A model generated the notes under the pieces. The model was not told the DNA's origin. It searched no databases and saw only the letters and a list, made by a program, of their open reading frames with translations. Source: Ilyonectria destructans (lineage: Eukaryota > Ascomycota > Sordariomycetes > Hypocreales > Nectriaceae). From it: a stretch of DNA of 64,000 nt. Where the stretch lies: contig JAHEWK010000017.1 in assembly GCA_020740775.1 (NCBI GenBank), positions 62,001 to 126,000 on the forward strand, read 5' to 3'. The translations under genes and the position numbers were made by a program. Shown one piece after another: positions 1 to 10,405 of the stretch; position 1 is the first letter of the stretch, and every line of letters starts with the position of its first letter.

Positions 1-228
1 GCTTTTGCTCCTGCCACTGGAACCATTGAACCAGGGGGCTGGATATCTAGGGAATTGCTTCGAATCCTTAATGGGCTTGCGGAAGCTGGTGTTAAGATTA
101 TAGGTTCGGACGTAGTCGAGTTCGCTCCCGCCTATGACAATACCGCAGAGACTACGGGCATCGTGATCTCGGAGATCATCTACGAAATTTTACAATGGAT
201 GATCAAAGTACCAGTCTTTCGAGGGTAA
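1..228 (+). CDS. agmatinase-like ureohydrolase, C-terminal end (gene runs off the left edge)
   Basis: Frame 1 is open from the first base to a TAA at 226-228, giving the last 75 residues of a protein whose N-terminus lies outside the window. It begins AFAPATGT-x-EPGGW and continues with a G-SDVVEFAPAYDN-AETT block, the conserved C-terminal signature of the agmatinase/arginase (ureohydrolase) family. Members hydrolyse guanidino compounds such as agmatine or 4-guanidinobutyrate to urea and an amine using two Mn ions. The metal-binding Asp/His motifs lie upstream and cannot be checked here. A second, broken member of the same family lies at 9700-10405, and a class-III aminotransferase and an exporter lie between them. 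Substrate choice among agmatine, guanidinobutyrate and others cannot be told from this fragment. Confidence 0.85.
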   Translation, partial: AFAPATGTIEPGGWISRELLRILNGLAEAGVKIIGSDVVEFAPAYDNTAETTGIVISEIIYEILQWMIKVPVFRG

Positions 229-832
229 AGAGTTGCACTAGAAAGCTCTATGACGGAGTTATAGCAACGGTGTCGAAATGACCTGAGGCTTGCACAAGCA
301 CGGTGGACCTTTGATGTCTTTTCCAACAGACACATTACTGTTACGTGGAATTCCTGGCGCAGTGTATTATATCAATTCGGCCTACATCTTGCAAGTATAG
401 AGGTCAATGTGTAAGCAACAGCTACTCGCTTGTACGTAACTCTTGTACCTGTAGCTAAATTGAGAGCCGACTGACTGTAGATCAATGGAGCTGGGACCCA
501 TTCCATCAAGACTCATGTTATGGGCCGCAACGTACATCGTAAACTTGCACTGCGATAGTACGCTGGACGGAGTGAGTTCCTATTTTCCAAACCCTACATG
601 GAATAACATAACCTGCTAATTGTAACTAGAGGCGATTCTAGATACACAAAAAGTACAAGTATGAATTGAAGCAACATTCTGGCGAGCACGCTAAGTTGTC
701 AAAAGAAGAAAGAAATAGTTATAGGCGACCCGACCAGGATCAAATTGAGAGTCGGAACAAAGGAAAGAAATAAAGCTGCGCGACCGTCACCTCCACCCGG
801 TCCTAATTCCTAATTACTTTAAGAGCATTCTC
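229..832. other. intergenic region with no gene seen
   Basis: This 604-bp stretch holds the 3' ends of two convergent genes: the ureohydrolase on the plus strand and the Zn2Cys6 regulator on the minus strand. I see no conserved coding frame, tRNA-like box or repeat. Confidence 0.6.
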
Positions 833-2883
833 CTAAAACACAACGCTAAACAAGACTGTAGGGTCACTGGCTGACCGCTCAGAATTCCACCAATTCTCGA
901 GATCGTTGCACAATCTCTGGGTATCGGTCAAACCGACATTCCTGAGCCCCTGCAGTCTACCCAGAACAAACTCGCGGTAAACCTTTTTGGTCGTTCTCGA
1001 GCCACCAACTACCAGAGGGAATAATATCAGTGGTGCTGTTACGCTTCCTACGGGAATCTCTGCACAAGTATCGAGGATCCGCTCCGCAGAATCACTCGTA
1101 CTAAGTTCATTGTCCGTCCACTGATTTCTCAGGTCGGTCCAGAAGATCGTCCAAGCACTCCAAAACAAAGCTTCGTTGAACGAATTCAAGCACTGCGTCA
1201 GCGAGACTTCAGGTGGCTGTTTGGAAGTGGTGCTTGTGGGATGCAGGTCTTGGCGTTTGTTAATCACAGCCAAGTGCCGCCTGAGGCGTGCCTCCAGTCC
1301 ATCCACATCAGATTCGAACGTTCTGAGGCATTCTGAATGAGATATATTTGTACCCTGCAGGCCTGCCTTCTTCCGCTTGACAAGGGTTCCCAGCGTGTAC
1401 ATGATACTTGCCATCGCAGCAGACATGCCGGAGAACATGTCCAGGTCTCGAAAATGGTCGGAAGGAGCTGAATACCCATCAATCTCGCGAAGAGCATCGC
1501 CATGGCGATCATGGAACTCCAAGGCTGCGCTGAGGTAGTCCGGTGCGTTGATCGTATTAGTGTGAGCGCTGAATAACATGGCATTTAAGATGAAACCCAG
1601 CAACTTGACGAGATATAAGAAGCTCTCGTCTTCCGCAAGTTCCTTGAATAAGTCCTGGCAGAGCATGATAGCCACCTCCCCATGCGAAACTAGCCTGGGT
1701 GCGTTTTGGCTAGCGAGGAAGGCCATGCAAAAGACAAGAACAGTGGAAAATGTGAGAAGAGTCTGTGCAGTTTGATCAATGGATCCTTTCTCCCAGTCGG
1801 CTGGTTTCAGTGCCTCATGTTGTTGCAATTTTCCTTGGATGTTGTTTGCTTCGTCCTCCAAAAAGCAGCCTTCTGGGCCGAGAGGATCTTTACGATCCCT
1901 AGTGGTTATTATTTGGGCCAGATACAGAACAGCAGTCAGAAGAGCCGGGTCTGTCTCAGCCTGGGGAACCAGATACTTGAGAAATGGATTATCCTGGCGG
2001 TTCCCGAAGGGCGTCAAGAACGGCGCGATTTGTCCCACGAATGACTGCCACAAGAATTGAAGGTACGTCTCTAGGTTCGAGAGACTTGACACAGTCTGAT
2101 CCGCAAAACGGAGAATGCTCTTGATGGTGATGCTCAAAGTGTTGGATGCTGTTGCGCCACCATCATTGGGTGAGTGAGCGAGATGTTCGGCCTGTACGGA
2201 AGTCTCATTTATTACTTGATGGGGCAAGGTGGTTCCGAGAGGTGGGTTTTCGGTATCCAAGCCAGATGTTGTTGAAACAAGGTTGTTAGGATGGATGCTA
2301 AAGCACGACTGATTGTATGAAGGTGCAGGGAAAAGCATTGAGGGCAACCCCTCCATGCCGAAGCTAGGCCACGGAAAGAAGGTAACGGGTTGTGCAGCAT
2401 TTGAGTCTAAGTTGTTGAAATGAGACTCATGCGGACTGGATAAGAAGCTTAATTCATCATTTAGGAGGGCAGACTCTGTCCTTTGGGGTTCCGTTCCTGG
2501 AGGGTATGGGCTACCTTGAATGACCTCTGGCGACGTAGTGTCCTGCATTAGGATGCCTTCGCCCTCACGGGATAGAAAAGTCTGCTGCACGGGGACCGAT
2601 GAATTAAGCTGCGGCGTATATTGAGAGGATGATTCCTGCATACACGTGCCACAAGGCGTCTTGACCCGCCATCTAGCCTGGGGGGAAGGCTCACAGGATA
2701 AGTTGCGTTGACGACAGCGCGAGCACTGTGGCTTTCCTTGGTCGCACTGCATGAGGACCTGGTGAGTAAAGAATGGAGATATAGAGGACAGGGTATCACG
2801 CCATTAGTTACCTTCCGCTTTGCCGCCTGACACGCTTTGCAAGGTCCGCAGTTCCTGGATAAGGTCCCTGGATTGGGCGTCAT
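833..2883 (-). CDS. Zn2Cys6 transcription factor (2 exons, 661 aa)
   Basis: Exon 1 is 2883-2812, a 65-nt intron follows (2811-2747, GTAACT..CAG), and exon 2 is 2746-833. The split falls inside the zinc cluster. Splicing to the CAG at 2747-2749 restores Cys15-x2-Cys18-x6-Cys25-x6-Cys32-x2-Cys35-x6-Cys42, the exact Zn(II)2Cys6 spacing. The Met just before exon 2 is therefore not the start. The protein has the usual layout of fungal-specific regulators: N-terminal binuclear cluster, a low-complexity Ser/Pro-rich linker (about 45-200), then a long helical region resembling the regulatory middle domain. It is expected to be a nuclear DNA-binding activator or repressor. Neighbours (ureohydrolase fragments, class-III aminotransferase, MATE exporter) make a local pathway-specific regulator plausible, but this is inference. 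The frame is intact throughout. Confidence 0.9.
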
Positions 2884-3565
2884 GTCAGATGTCGCTCACT
2901 CCTCGCGGTTGACGAAATCGAGCAGGAGAGAGGCCTTTCAAATGGCCTGGGTCATAGACAAAGTGCTAGCCCAAAGGTACTATGCATTTACCCGCATTTG
3001 GGCGCCCGGTAGCATTGTAATTTGGGACGTAGCTTGAGATGCAGTCGCCTCGATGGATAAACAAGGTTTTTGACATGACGATGCCTTAGGTGGTTTAGCT
3101 GCCACGGCGCGACTATTAATCCGTCCCTCGCCTAACCTACAGGCGGTGCGGACGGCGATCAAGTTCGCCATAGATACGAGGAGACTTGATGCAAACCAGA
3201 CTGGATAACATATTAACCAACCAAATTAGCGGCCAAACCTGGCGATACTAACACCAAACAGCCTCAAGTTGGCAGACTAAGCTTCAGCTGCTGAGAATAG
3301 GATGCTGAACACTTGGAGAAATTGGCCTTCAAGCAGGCCTGTCACACAGAGCTAAGGGAGGCGAGACCGATCAGCGGACGAGGAAGAATGTGGGGCTTCT
3401 GGGAGACTTGAACGATGAACTTGGAACTGTAAATAGCCTAGCGCACCTGGCCCTATGAGGTTAGTCCTCCCGGGCGGAATAAATTTTATTCATTCATTAA
3501 TCCGTCCCATAGTAGGTGCCTTCCCGTACGTGGATCTCACATCTGTCTTGCTAGTGTTTTATCTT
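2884..3565. other. intergenic region with no gene seen
   Basis: Upstream region of the Zn2Cys6 gene followed by about 500 bp without a convincing gene. A GC-rich stretch ending in GGGCGGAATAAATTTTATTC near 3472-3491 resembles the 3' tail of a non-LTR element, but no reverse-transcriptase frame is present and I do not call one. Confidence 0.5.
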
Positions 3566-4194
3566 TTATATGTGACTTATCAGATTCTCAGACTTCAATA
3601 ATGCCATTTGATGCATTATTGCCTTTGTTCCCTTAGAAAATGGCTCAAGCGCCTCGAGAATAGATGCCGGAGAGCTGCTTTGATGCCTTCTAACTCGTCT
3701 TTTGAGGTATTCAGACTGCGAGCTGGCCTCAAGCACAGTCTTTGGGGTCTTCGAGACCCAAGGGTCAGGGAGGCTAACCTCTTCCTCAACCGGTGTTGGA
3801 GTTCGTAGCTGCACATCAAGCTTTGATATGCCATTTTCTGGGTCTAAAGGAGCAAGCCCAGCCCCTCGAATACCCCTTCAATATTACTCTTATAATAGCG
3901 GCTTGGTAGGCGGCATGAAAGGCTGGGAAGAACTCGGTCTTAGAAACATGGGTAATAGAGCATCTGATCAGATGCTCAATCTCCCGGCCGTATGCCTTTT
4001 TCAGCGGCCCAAAGCACCCAACGTCAAGAGGCTGGAGCATATGAGATGAATGAGGTGGCATACAAAGCGTAATAATGTGGTTCTCTTCACAATATTTCTC
4101 AAAGTCAACCGAATGGTGGCTTTCATGCCCATCGAGGATCAGAAGACGATAGTGACCGGTTGATCGAGCTTTTGTATGCTGGTTAAAGTGCTTG
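3566..4194 (-). mobile_element. pogo/Fot1-type DNA transposase relic, truncated and frameshifted
   Basis: Read on the minus strand from about 4190, the sequence encodes a DDE-superfamily fragment: LILDGHESH carries the second catalytic Asp, followed by a LC-PPHSSHMLQPLDVGCFGPLKKAY-like stretch spread over about 4080-3990. This is characteristic of Fot1/Pot2/pogo transposases. Near 3880 the frame shifts, and the C-terminal tail (VSKTPKTV..., RRHQSSSPASI, then a basic helical end) continues in another frame to about 3566. The N-terminal helix-turn-helix and first catalytic Asp are missing, so the element cannot be autonomous. No terminal inverted repeats were found. It is an old insertion between the regulator and the aminotransferase. 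Confidence 0.85.
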
Positions 4195-4836
4195 TGTTAG
4201 ATTGGATCATGTACAGAGCATCGGATCGGGTGGTCACATGGTGCCCCGGGGTCCGGCCGAGGGCTCACCGAGCCTTTGGCGGGCGCCACCCGAATAGGAA
4301 GGCGGTCACAGAGACCTATAACCCCTGACCGCGGCAGAGATAGCCTAGAGAAGGAATATACAATACACAGTAATCACGGGTTAAGTCAACTGAGTGCCAC
4401 GCAAGCTTTCCGACAGGATGCGACGCACGGGTGACATATACGTTATCTATTAGAGCTAATTGGAGGTCTTTTCAGATATAATCAGATATAATAAATCAGA
4501 TAAAAAGGTCAAATTACCTAATAAATAATATTAAAAGAAGAAAATGCGGTGGTTAGAGGCGCGTTGCTTTAAATATGTCATAAAGTGGGGAGGTCGGAAT
4601 GGGGGTTGGTCAGAAACGGGGGCTTCTGACTTATTAGAACCCTTCAGATACGATCAAGCAGCGAGCTTGGATACTAAACTACTTGCAGCGCCCTGATTGG
4701 GGTCACGAAGATGTCACCATAATAGAATCAGAGCATGAATTCTGAACTACTAGACTAATATCTGTTAATCAGACTTCTTTTTGGCATACGGGTTTGGCAT
4801 AATATTGATAAACTTGCTACTCGCTAGGAAGAGTGT
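4195..4836. other. intergenic region; possible LTR-like fragment at 4195-4436
   Basis: The stretch 4195-4436 starts TGTTAG and ends GGGTGACA, the TG..CA shape of an LTR, and is more GC-rich than what follows. The 5-bp flanks (GCTTG and TATAC) do not match, so no target-site duplication supports a solo LTR. The rest to 4836 is the 3' flank of the aminotransferase gene with no coding signal. Confidence 0.3.
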
Positions 4837-6400
4837 TTAAAAACCCCCAGCCCATTGCTCATCAAGTTCGATTTCTCCGTAGAGTGGTAGCTCTTCTAAG
4901 GCCTCTTTGACAATGCTGAAGCCTTTGCGGAGATCCCCATCACTAATTGTCATAGCCACACCCATGCGCACTCGGCCGCCTGGTGCAGGATAGACAAGTA
5001 GCCCTTTACTCGCGCACAACAACATGAACCGCCGAGGCGTAATCTTCTCCTCGCGGTCTGCGTATTCCTCATCCAGAAAAAGATTCATGTCAGCACCAAA
5101 GGCCGTAGCATATTTGAGATACGGGAACTTCCAGGATGAGATCTCCTTGGCCCACTCAGCATGGATGTCTCTCGCCCTTCGCGTAAGGTTCTCCTGCTCC
5201 CAGACGTCGAGTGAAGCTTGGACGACAGCGCATGCCATTGAAGTCATGGAGTAGGTGCTAAGCGAGTGGTATGGCTTGAAGTTCGCCATGACTTCTTCAG
5301 GGCCGAGGACAAATAATGCAGGATAGGCGCCCCCAGAGATGGACTTGCCCATGACAATTATGTCGGGCTTGTTCTCGGGGCCGAGCCAGTCGGAACTGAG
5401 GACCTTGCCGGTCTTGCAGGAACCCATTCGAACTTCATCTGCAATATAGAGAATATTGTACTTCTTGCACAGCTGGCGAACCTTGACGCAGAAGTCAATT
5501 TCCTCGTCCATCGATCTGCCATTATTTTATTAGTTGGGCTGAGTGGGCGTGAGCACAGAACTAGATACCTGGAAGTACCGTGGAGCGGCTCTATAATAAC
5601 AGCCGCAATACGCTCATGTATTTGGTCGAAAACCTCGGCGTAATCTTCGGCATAGAGGTATCGAAGGGTCTTTCCAGTCTTGGGATTGGTGTTTGTCACG
5701 TTGCTGCTAAAGGTCCCATACACTAGGTCATGGTTAGAAGCTCGGAGTGGAAAGAATGTAGCGGAGGTAAATACTGACGCTCCCAGCCAGCTTCGCGTTC
5801 CATGAGAGGCCAAACCCCTGAGATAGTGCCGTGGTAGTTGTCTGATGTGCCCAGGACGAGTACATCGGCTGGGTTGATCTTCTTGGCACTAATCCCCCAG
5901 CCCCGAGCCAACTTGCAGGCTGTATCTGCGGCCTCAGCGCCAGATGTCATAGCAGTCACCTTGTCGTAGCCAAACTTTTCGCATAGTCGTTTAGCCAAGG
6001 GTGGCCATGCTGCTGACATGCCAGCGATATTGGCTAAGGTGACTACAGAATGTGAGCAAAGTCAAGGCTGGGATGGTGGCGCAAGCATACTATTCTGGGC
6101 CGATTTGACCTGGGCTTCAACAATACGAGGGTGGCATTGGCCCAAATTGCTCGCACTGAAGCCGCAGATGAAATCGATGAGCTCATTGCCAGCTGAGTCC
6201 TACCAAGTCACTGTGAGCAGGTCGAGGCATGACTCGTCAGGTATACGTACGATCAGTCGAGAACCCTTTCCGGACTCGAAGTAAAGAGGCAAGGAGTTGA
6301 TACCACCAACACTGTACTGCTCTGTCAACTGATACAACTCCCGCCCGGAATCGGTCACTCTCAGAGTGCGCTTGGAGGCTGTCAGATTAACGCTGGGCAT
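4837..6400 (-). CDS. class-III (ornithine/GABA-type) PLP-dependent aminotransferase, 5 exons, 451 aa
   Basis: Exons on the minus strand are 6400-6251, 6199-6091, 6042-5779, 5722-5569 and 5515-4837. All introns are 41-56 nt with GT..AG ends, and the joined frame (1356 nt) is open with one terminal TAA. Landmarks in order are an N-terminal GNELIDFICGFSASNLGQ stretch, the cofactor region TSGAEAADTACKLARGWG, SDNYHGT, the Asp of YIADEV (about residue 252) that contacts the PLP ring nitrogen, and the Schiff-base lysine in VMGKSISGGAYP (about residue 283). These identify fold-type I aminotransferase class III, the family of ornithine and GABA aminotransferases. It moves an amino group from an omega-amine onto a 2-oxo acid. 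The usual Gln of DEVQTG is Arg here (DEVRMG), so substrate specificity may differ from housekeeping ornithine transaminase. It is divergent from the MATE gene and shares a 478-bp promoter region with it. Length is normal and no break was seen. Confidence 0.92.
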
Positions 6401-6878
6401 AGTGATGATGTGCTGATGGTTTGCCGTCTAATCCTTGAGGGATCCACGATGAGATAATTTGAATGAGAAATCCTGCCACTTGTTGACACGGTTTCTTATT
6501 TATAACCGTAACGGGCCGCCTTGCTTGAGAAGCCGCCGAGGGGGTTCCGTAGGGTTGCCGGAGGAGCGTAGATCCCCTCTTCGAGATGGCTTTGCATGCA
6601 ACTCGGGGCAATTCCTAAAGGGGCAGTTAGATTGCAATACTTGGCTGGAGTCAGTCGGACCGATGAACCGATCCCGATGAACCGATCCCGATACCTTAAT
6701 CTCTTCGCTACCATCGGACCGGGCGGGGCCCGCTAGGGCGAGAAGACTATTTCGCGGAGGATTTGCCTATAACTGCAGAATGCTAGCTAGAGCAGTACTT
6801 AAAACAAATCAAAGAGGTATTATTGACCTTTATCCAACACCAAGTCCTCCGTTAGCGGATAGGTTCAACTTTGTCAAC
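6401..6878. promoter_or_regulatory. shared promoter between aminotransferase and MATE genes, with repeated CGG/CCG-type sites
   Basis: The two genes start 478 bp apart on opposite strands. A 14-bp unit CGATGAACCGATCC is repeated head-to-tail at 6661-6674 and 6675-6688. TCGGACCG occurs at 6655-6662 and again at 6714-6721. CGG/CCG half-sites in close pairs are the usual targets of Zn2Cys6 proteins, and one such gene is next door. That these are binding sites is inference. Confidence 0.5.
6655..6721. repeat. tandem 14-mer flanked by two TCGGACCG motifs
   Basis: Direct reading shows two perfect adjacent copies of CGATGAACCGATCC plus a partial third, bracketed by two identical 8-mers 59 bp apart, in the middle of a divergent promoter. 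Confidence 0.85.
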
Positions 6879-8449
6879 ATGCAGCGGCCTCATAGCCCAT
6901 GTAAGATGCCCATTCCCGTCCTCGTTTCCCTTGAAACTAACACACGAAAGCAGCGGCCAGCTTCCGGAGCTCGATCGATGATACGAGAACAGAACCGGAC
7001 GAGAGAACGAGCCTGCTACGTCGAGAGCACCATGGCTCCTCAAAGAAAGGGCTCGCGCTGAGCGTCGAGACGAGACGATTTGCTATCGAATTCTTGGTCC
7101 TGTGCAAGCTGTCGCTGCCAGTCATTGCATCGTATATTCTACAAAACTCCCTACAGACGATATCCATTATAATCGTGGGACGATCTAGGCCACAAGACCT
7201 GACTGTCGCAGCCTTTGCCTACATGTTCGGCACCTGCTCTGGTTGGCTGATTGGTCAGGGAGGATCGACTGCTCTGGACACGCTGGCGTCAGCATCCTTC
7301 ACAGGAAGCTCTAATAAGCATCACACTGGGGTCTTATTGCAGCGGGCCTTTATTGTTCTGACTCTCTTCTACCTCCCCGTCTGCATTATATGGTTCTATT
7401 CTGAATCCCTCTTCAGAATGCTTGGCCAAGACGCCCGCCTCTCGCACGATTCCGCAAGGTTCCTCACATGCCTCATCCCTGGAGGCCTCGGGTATATATA
7501 CTTTGAGATTATGAAGAAGTACCTGCAGGCTCAAGGGATTATTCAACCAGCAACCTACATTATGCTCGCCATATCCCCACTCAGCGCATTGCTGAATCAC
7601 CTCTTTGTCAACACATTTGGCATCGGTTTAATGGGAGCCCCACTCGCCACTGGGGTATGCTACTGGTTATCCTTTCTCACCTTGGTTCTCTACGCCAAAT
7701 TCTTCCGTGGACACGAGTGCTGGGGCGGCTGGACCTGGGCTTGTTTGCGGAATCTCGGCATCTTTGCTCGGATAGCAGCACTTGGCATTATTCAACTCGG
7801 CACCGAGTTCTGGGCATTTGAGATTGTCGCCTTGGTCGCGGGACGTCTCGGAGAGCTCCCCCTTGCAGGCCAAAGCGTGCTCATGACCGCTGACCAGGTA
7901 CTTGTCACCATTCCATTTGGAATTGGCGTTGCGACCAGTGTAAGAGTCGGCAATGCCCTTGGTGCAAAGGATAAGAAGAGTGCCAAGCGTTTTGCTCATA
8001 CCTCCGTTATCCTGAGCATCATCATAGCCAGTATGGTCTTATTGGTCCTGGTCCTCTCTCGCCACCACTTCGCAAAGCTCTTCACAACCGACCCTGATAC
8101 CGTACAATATGTCGCTCGTGTTTTACCATGGGTCGCTCTCTTTTAAATTGCGGATGGAGTGAATGGCAGCTGCGGTGGTGCTCTGCGAGGGATAGGGAAG
8201 CAGCATATCGGAGCCGGTGCAAACCTTACTAGCTACTATATTATTGCACTTCCGTTGGGTACTTGGATGGCATTCAACGGTATGGAACTTTCAGGGCTGT
8301 GGCTGGGACAGTGTGTTGGAATGGGCCTGGTGGCCTCCCTGGAGCTGATCTTTGTCCTTTGGACGGACTGGGACAAGGAGGTTGCTCGAGCCCTGCAGAG
8401 GATTGAAGAGGAGGGGGAACAGAGATCTGAGAGAGAGCACATAGTGTAA
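6879..8449 (+). pseudogene. MATE-family multidrug/toxin extrusion transporter interrupted by an in-frame TAA
   Basis: Exon 1 is 6879-6900, the intron is 6901-6953 (GTAAGA..CAG) and the main exon starts at 6954. The protein reads as a fungal MATE antiporter: soluble N-terminus with ERTSLLRR, LPVIASYILQNSLQ in the first membrane helix, IIIVGR, then GGSTALDTLASASFTGS, and about twelve predicted membrane segments in all. At 8144-8146 a TAA falls where the family has the conserved Gln of a FQ-x2-D motif. The same frame then continues without interruption (IADGVNGSCGGALRGIGKQ) to a normal stop at 8447-8449. A single CAA-to-TAA change explains it, and C-to-T at CpA is the RIP-preferred change. Translation stopping there would remove roughly the last 100 residues (two to three helices), probably inactivating the transporter. 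Alternatives are a base-call error or a strain-specific allele. The rest of the frame is clean, so the lesion looks recent. Confidence 0.85.
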
Positions 8450-8853
8450 CATATCTTGTTCGTTCGGGAACGCTTCCGTTGAATTCAGACACAAGCGCAG
8501 CCAGACAGTGTCCGCTATAAGTCAACAAGAATAGGCAACTGGCAATCGACTGTATAAACATCAGCCTTAAAATATATATTGTAGCTTACTAGAACCATTA
8601 ATAGTCAAAATACCACAAGATTGACCGTCATTCTCAACCAGTGGTCCGAGGTGCTGAAGGGGAAACTACCGTACGGGGCCGTGGTTTCACCATCGCTCCT
8701 ATATCGTAGGAAACCGTCGGAGCGAGCGCCGGCAGATTGTCACCGCATATATTCTTTATTGGCCGTTCAGATTTAACTCAAGATCTCTCAGAACATACAC
8801 CCTAAAAACAACAGAATACATTACATAGAATAATACAGCAGCTCAGTGATGCT
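8450..8853. other. intergenic region with no gene seen
   Basis: This is the 3' flank of the MATE gene and the sequence before the hAT element. GC-rich short palindromic stretches occur around 8690-8735 (GGAGCGAGCGCCGGC), but there is no coding frame or recognisable RNA. Confidence 0.5.
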
Positions 8854-8861
8854 GTTTAAGG
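8854..8861. repeat. left 8-bp target-site duplication of the hAT element
   Basis: GTTTAAGG directly before the left terminal inverted repeat, identical to 9604-9611. Confidence 0.92.
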
Positions 8862-9603
8862 CAGTGATCGGAATGGTCTGGTCTGGTCTGGTCTGGACCC
8901 CTAGACCAGACCAAACCAGTTGCTTACATAATAACCGGTCCGACCAACAAGACCGCCAAGAAATGAGGCTGAAGCAAAATAAAGAGGAAAGGAAGCATAT
9001 TTGTCTGCTTTACATTGATCCTACTGTCGTCATTCTTATTATCTTAGATCTCACCATCATCCTCAACAGAGTCGTAGCGAGACAGCCAGTACGCAATAGC
9101 CTCATCGCAGCTTGCCTCACCATCATGGAGTTGGTCGGTATAAATGTATTGCTCATACGGATCAACTGCAGATGGGGGGACCGAAAATTACGGCGGGGCA
9201 GGGGAGGGTGTAAGAGACGTTGACGATGGCTGTTGTAGCTAATAGGGACGGCAGAATTAGAGCTGCAGACTTTATTAACAACAATAAACATACAAACAGG
9301 TTGTTGCACGCTATGTTAAGCAATTATTCCCACGTATTGCCAAACAAAAGACAATTGCCCCGTGTTATGGAATAAGGCAGAGAACCCTGGAGGAAAAAGC
9401 AAAAAAGACCTGTTCTAACTATATTGGTCTAAAATTCAACCACCAGCCGCCACTTGCCTCTTAGCTTAATCTATTTATAGCAGTTAATGGTCCGACCGGT
9501 CCGACCGGTCCGACCATGGTCTCGAGAAATCACCAGACCAGACCAAGTCTTGGCGGTCTAGACCAGACCGAGACCAAGACAGACCAGACCATTCCGATCA
9601 CTG
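8862..9603. mobile_element. non-autonomous hAT-type element, 742 bp, with 24-bp perfect terminal inverted repeats
   Basis: The left end reads CAGTGATCGGAATGGTCTGG from 8862 and the right end is its reverse complement finishing at 9603; 24 bases match without a mismatch. Both sides carry GTTTAAGG (8854-8861 and 9604-9611), an exact 8-bp target-site duplication, the hallmark of hAT transposons. Subterminal repeats are typical too: GGTCTG units next to the left end, AGACC units on the right, and three tandem copies of GGTCCGACC at 9489-9515. No transposase frame fits inside, so it must be moved in trans by a full-length relative elsewhere. Perfect repeats and duplication suggest a fairly recent insertion. 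Confidence 0.92.
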
Positions 9604-9611
9604 GTTTAAGG
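9604..9611. repeat. right 8-bp target-site duplication of the hAT element
   Basis: GTTTAAGG directly after the right terminal inverted repeat, identical to 8854-8861. Confidence 0.92.
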
Positions 9612-9699
9612 GAAGTATACGTGGCTCAGATTCCCTCAAGATTCCCAACGTACATGCCGCTCCCACCCCAGGTATTTCACAGTATACTAACATTAGTTG

Positions 9700-10405
9700 T
9701 TACAGCTTCATGGGGCTCTTCCTAACAAAGATACTCCTAACCTCATAGATCAGGTCCGCGGCCGCAAGCGCCGTGACTTCAGCGTTTGTATCATAGGCAG
9801 GAACCAATTCAACAATATCGGCACCGATCAGATTCAGCCTGGACAGGCCTCAAACCGTAGCGCGCATCTCGCATGTAGTCCATCCGCCTCTCTGGGGTGC
9901 CGGTAGCCGGAATAAATGCTGGATCAGGCGTATCGATGCCCATAGAAAGATACACCGGCCGTTCGTTCCACACCCTTTCAATGATCTTGTCAACAATGCC
10001 ATCGGTGCCAAGAGCGTCGATATCGCAGGGCTCGATGCGAGCAAAACCGCACGTATCGTCCTCGCCGTAGTCAGCGAGGCTGCCGAGCGTCGTTCGAAGT
10101 CCGGCGTGGATGTTGCTGTCGTTGGAGATCAGTCCCTCCTGGCTTGCAAGCCAAAGGAAGCTCCCATGGGTGACAAAGGCTTCATTCGACGGTTCGCTGA
10201 GGGATGGATTCCAGGGATCAAGGTGAGAGTCCAATAGATCGCCGAAATGGGTCCGTGGACTTTAATACTTCGAAGGATGGCAGTGAAATAGTATGGTCTC
10301 CACCGAGGGAGAGCAGGCGTGGTACCGTTCGCTTGGCGGATGTTGGATACTCGTTAGTATGTGTGTAGGGCTTTCTGTCTAGTGTAACGATCTGCACTTC
10401 GTATT
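9700..10405 (-). pseudogene. agmatinase-like ureohydrolase pseudogene
   Basis: On the minus strand from about 10405 the translation reads VTLDRKPYTHTNEYPTSAKR, then LLSLGGDHTI (the first metal-binding motif), DSHLDPWNP (second motif, in a different frame), a long HGSFLWLASQEGL and NIHAGLRTTLGS stretch, and DTPDPAFIPATGTPE. The end of the protein (LIGADIVELVPAYD..., TAA at 9700-9702) is in another frame. I can place at least three frameshifts (after GGDHTIS, before DSHLD, after GTPE) and one in-frame stop near the RATV stretch. The gene is dead. It is a separate copy from the intact-looking end at 1-228; residues differ throughout. Only a few hundred bases of the 5' half remain, so the N-terminus is also missing or beyond recognition. 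Confidence 0.9.

Noticed and set aside
3340..3495. 3' tail of a LINE-like element (GGGCGGAATAAATTTTATTC)
   Set aside because: No reverse transcriptase, no poly-A and no target-site duplication recognised.
4195..4436. Possible solo LTR (TGTTAG...TGACA)
   Set aside because: Flanking 5-mers differ and no second copy is in the window, so there is no support beyond the terminal dinucleotides.
7334..8561. Minus-strand frames overlapping the MATE gene
   Set aside because: They are mirror images of a strongly coding plus strand and contain no family motif.
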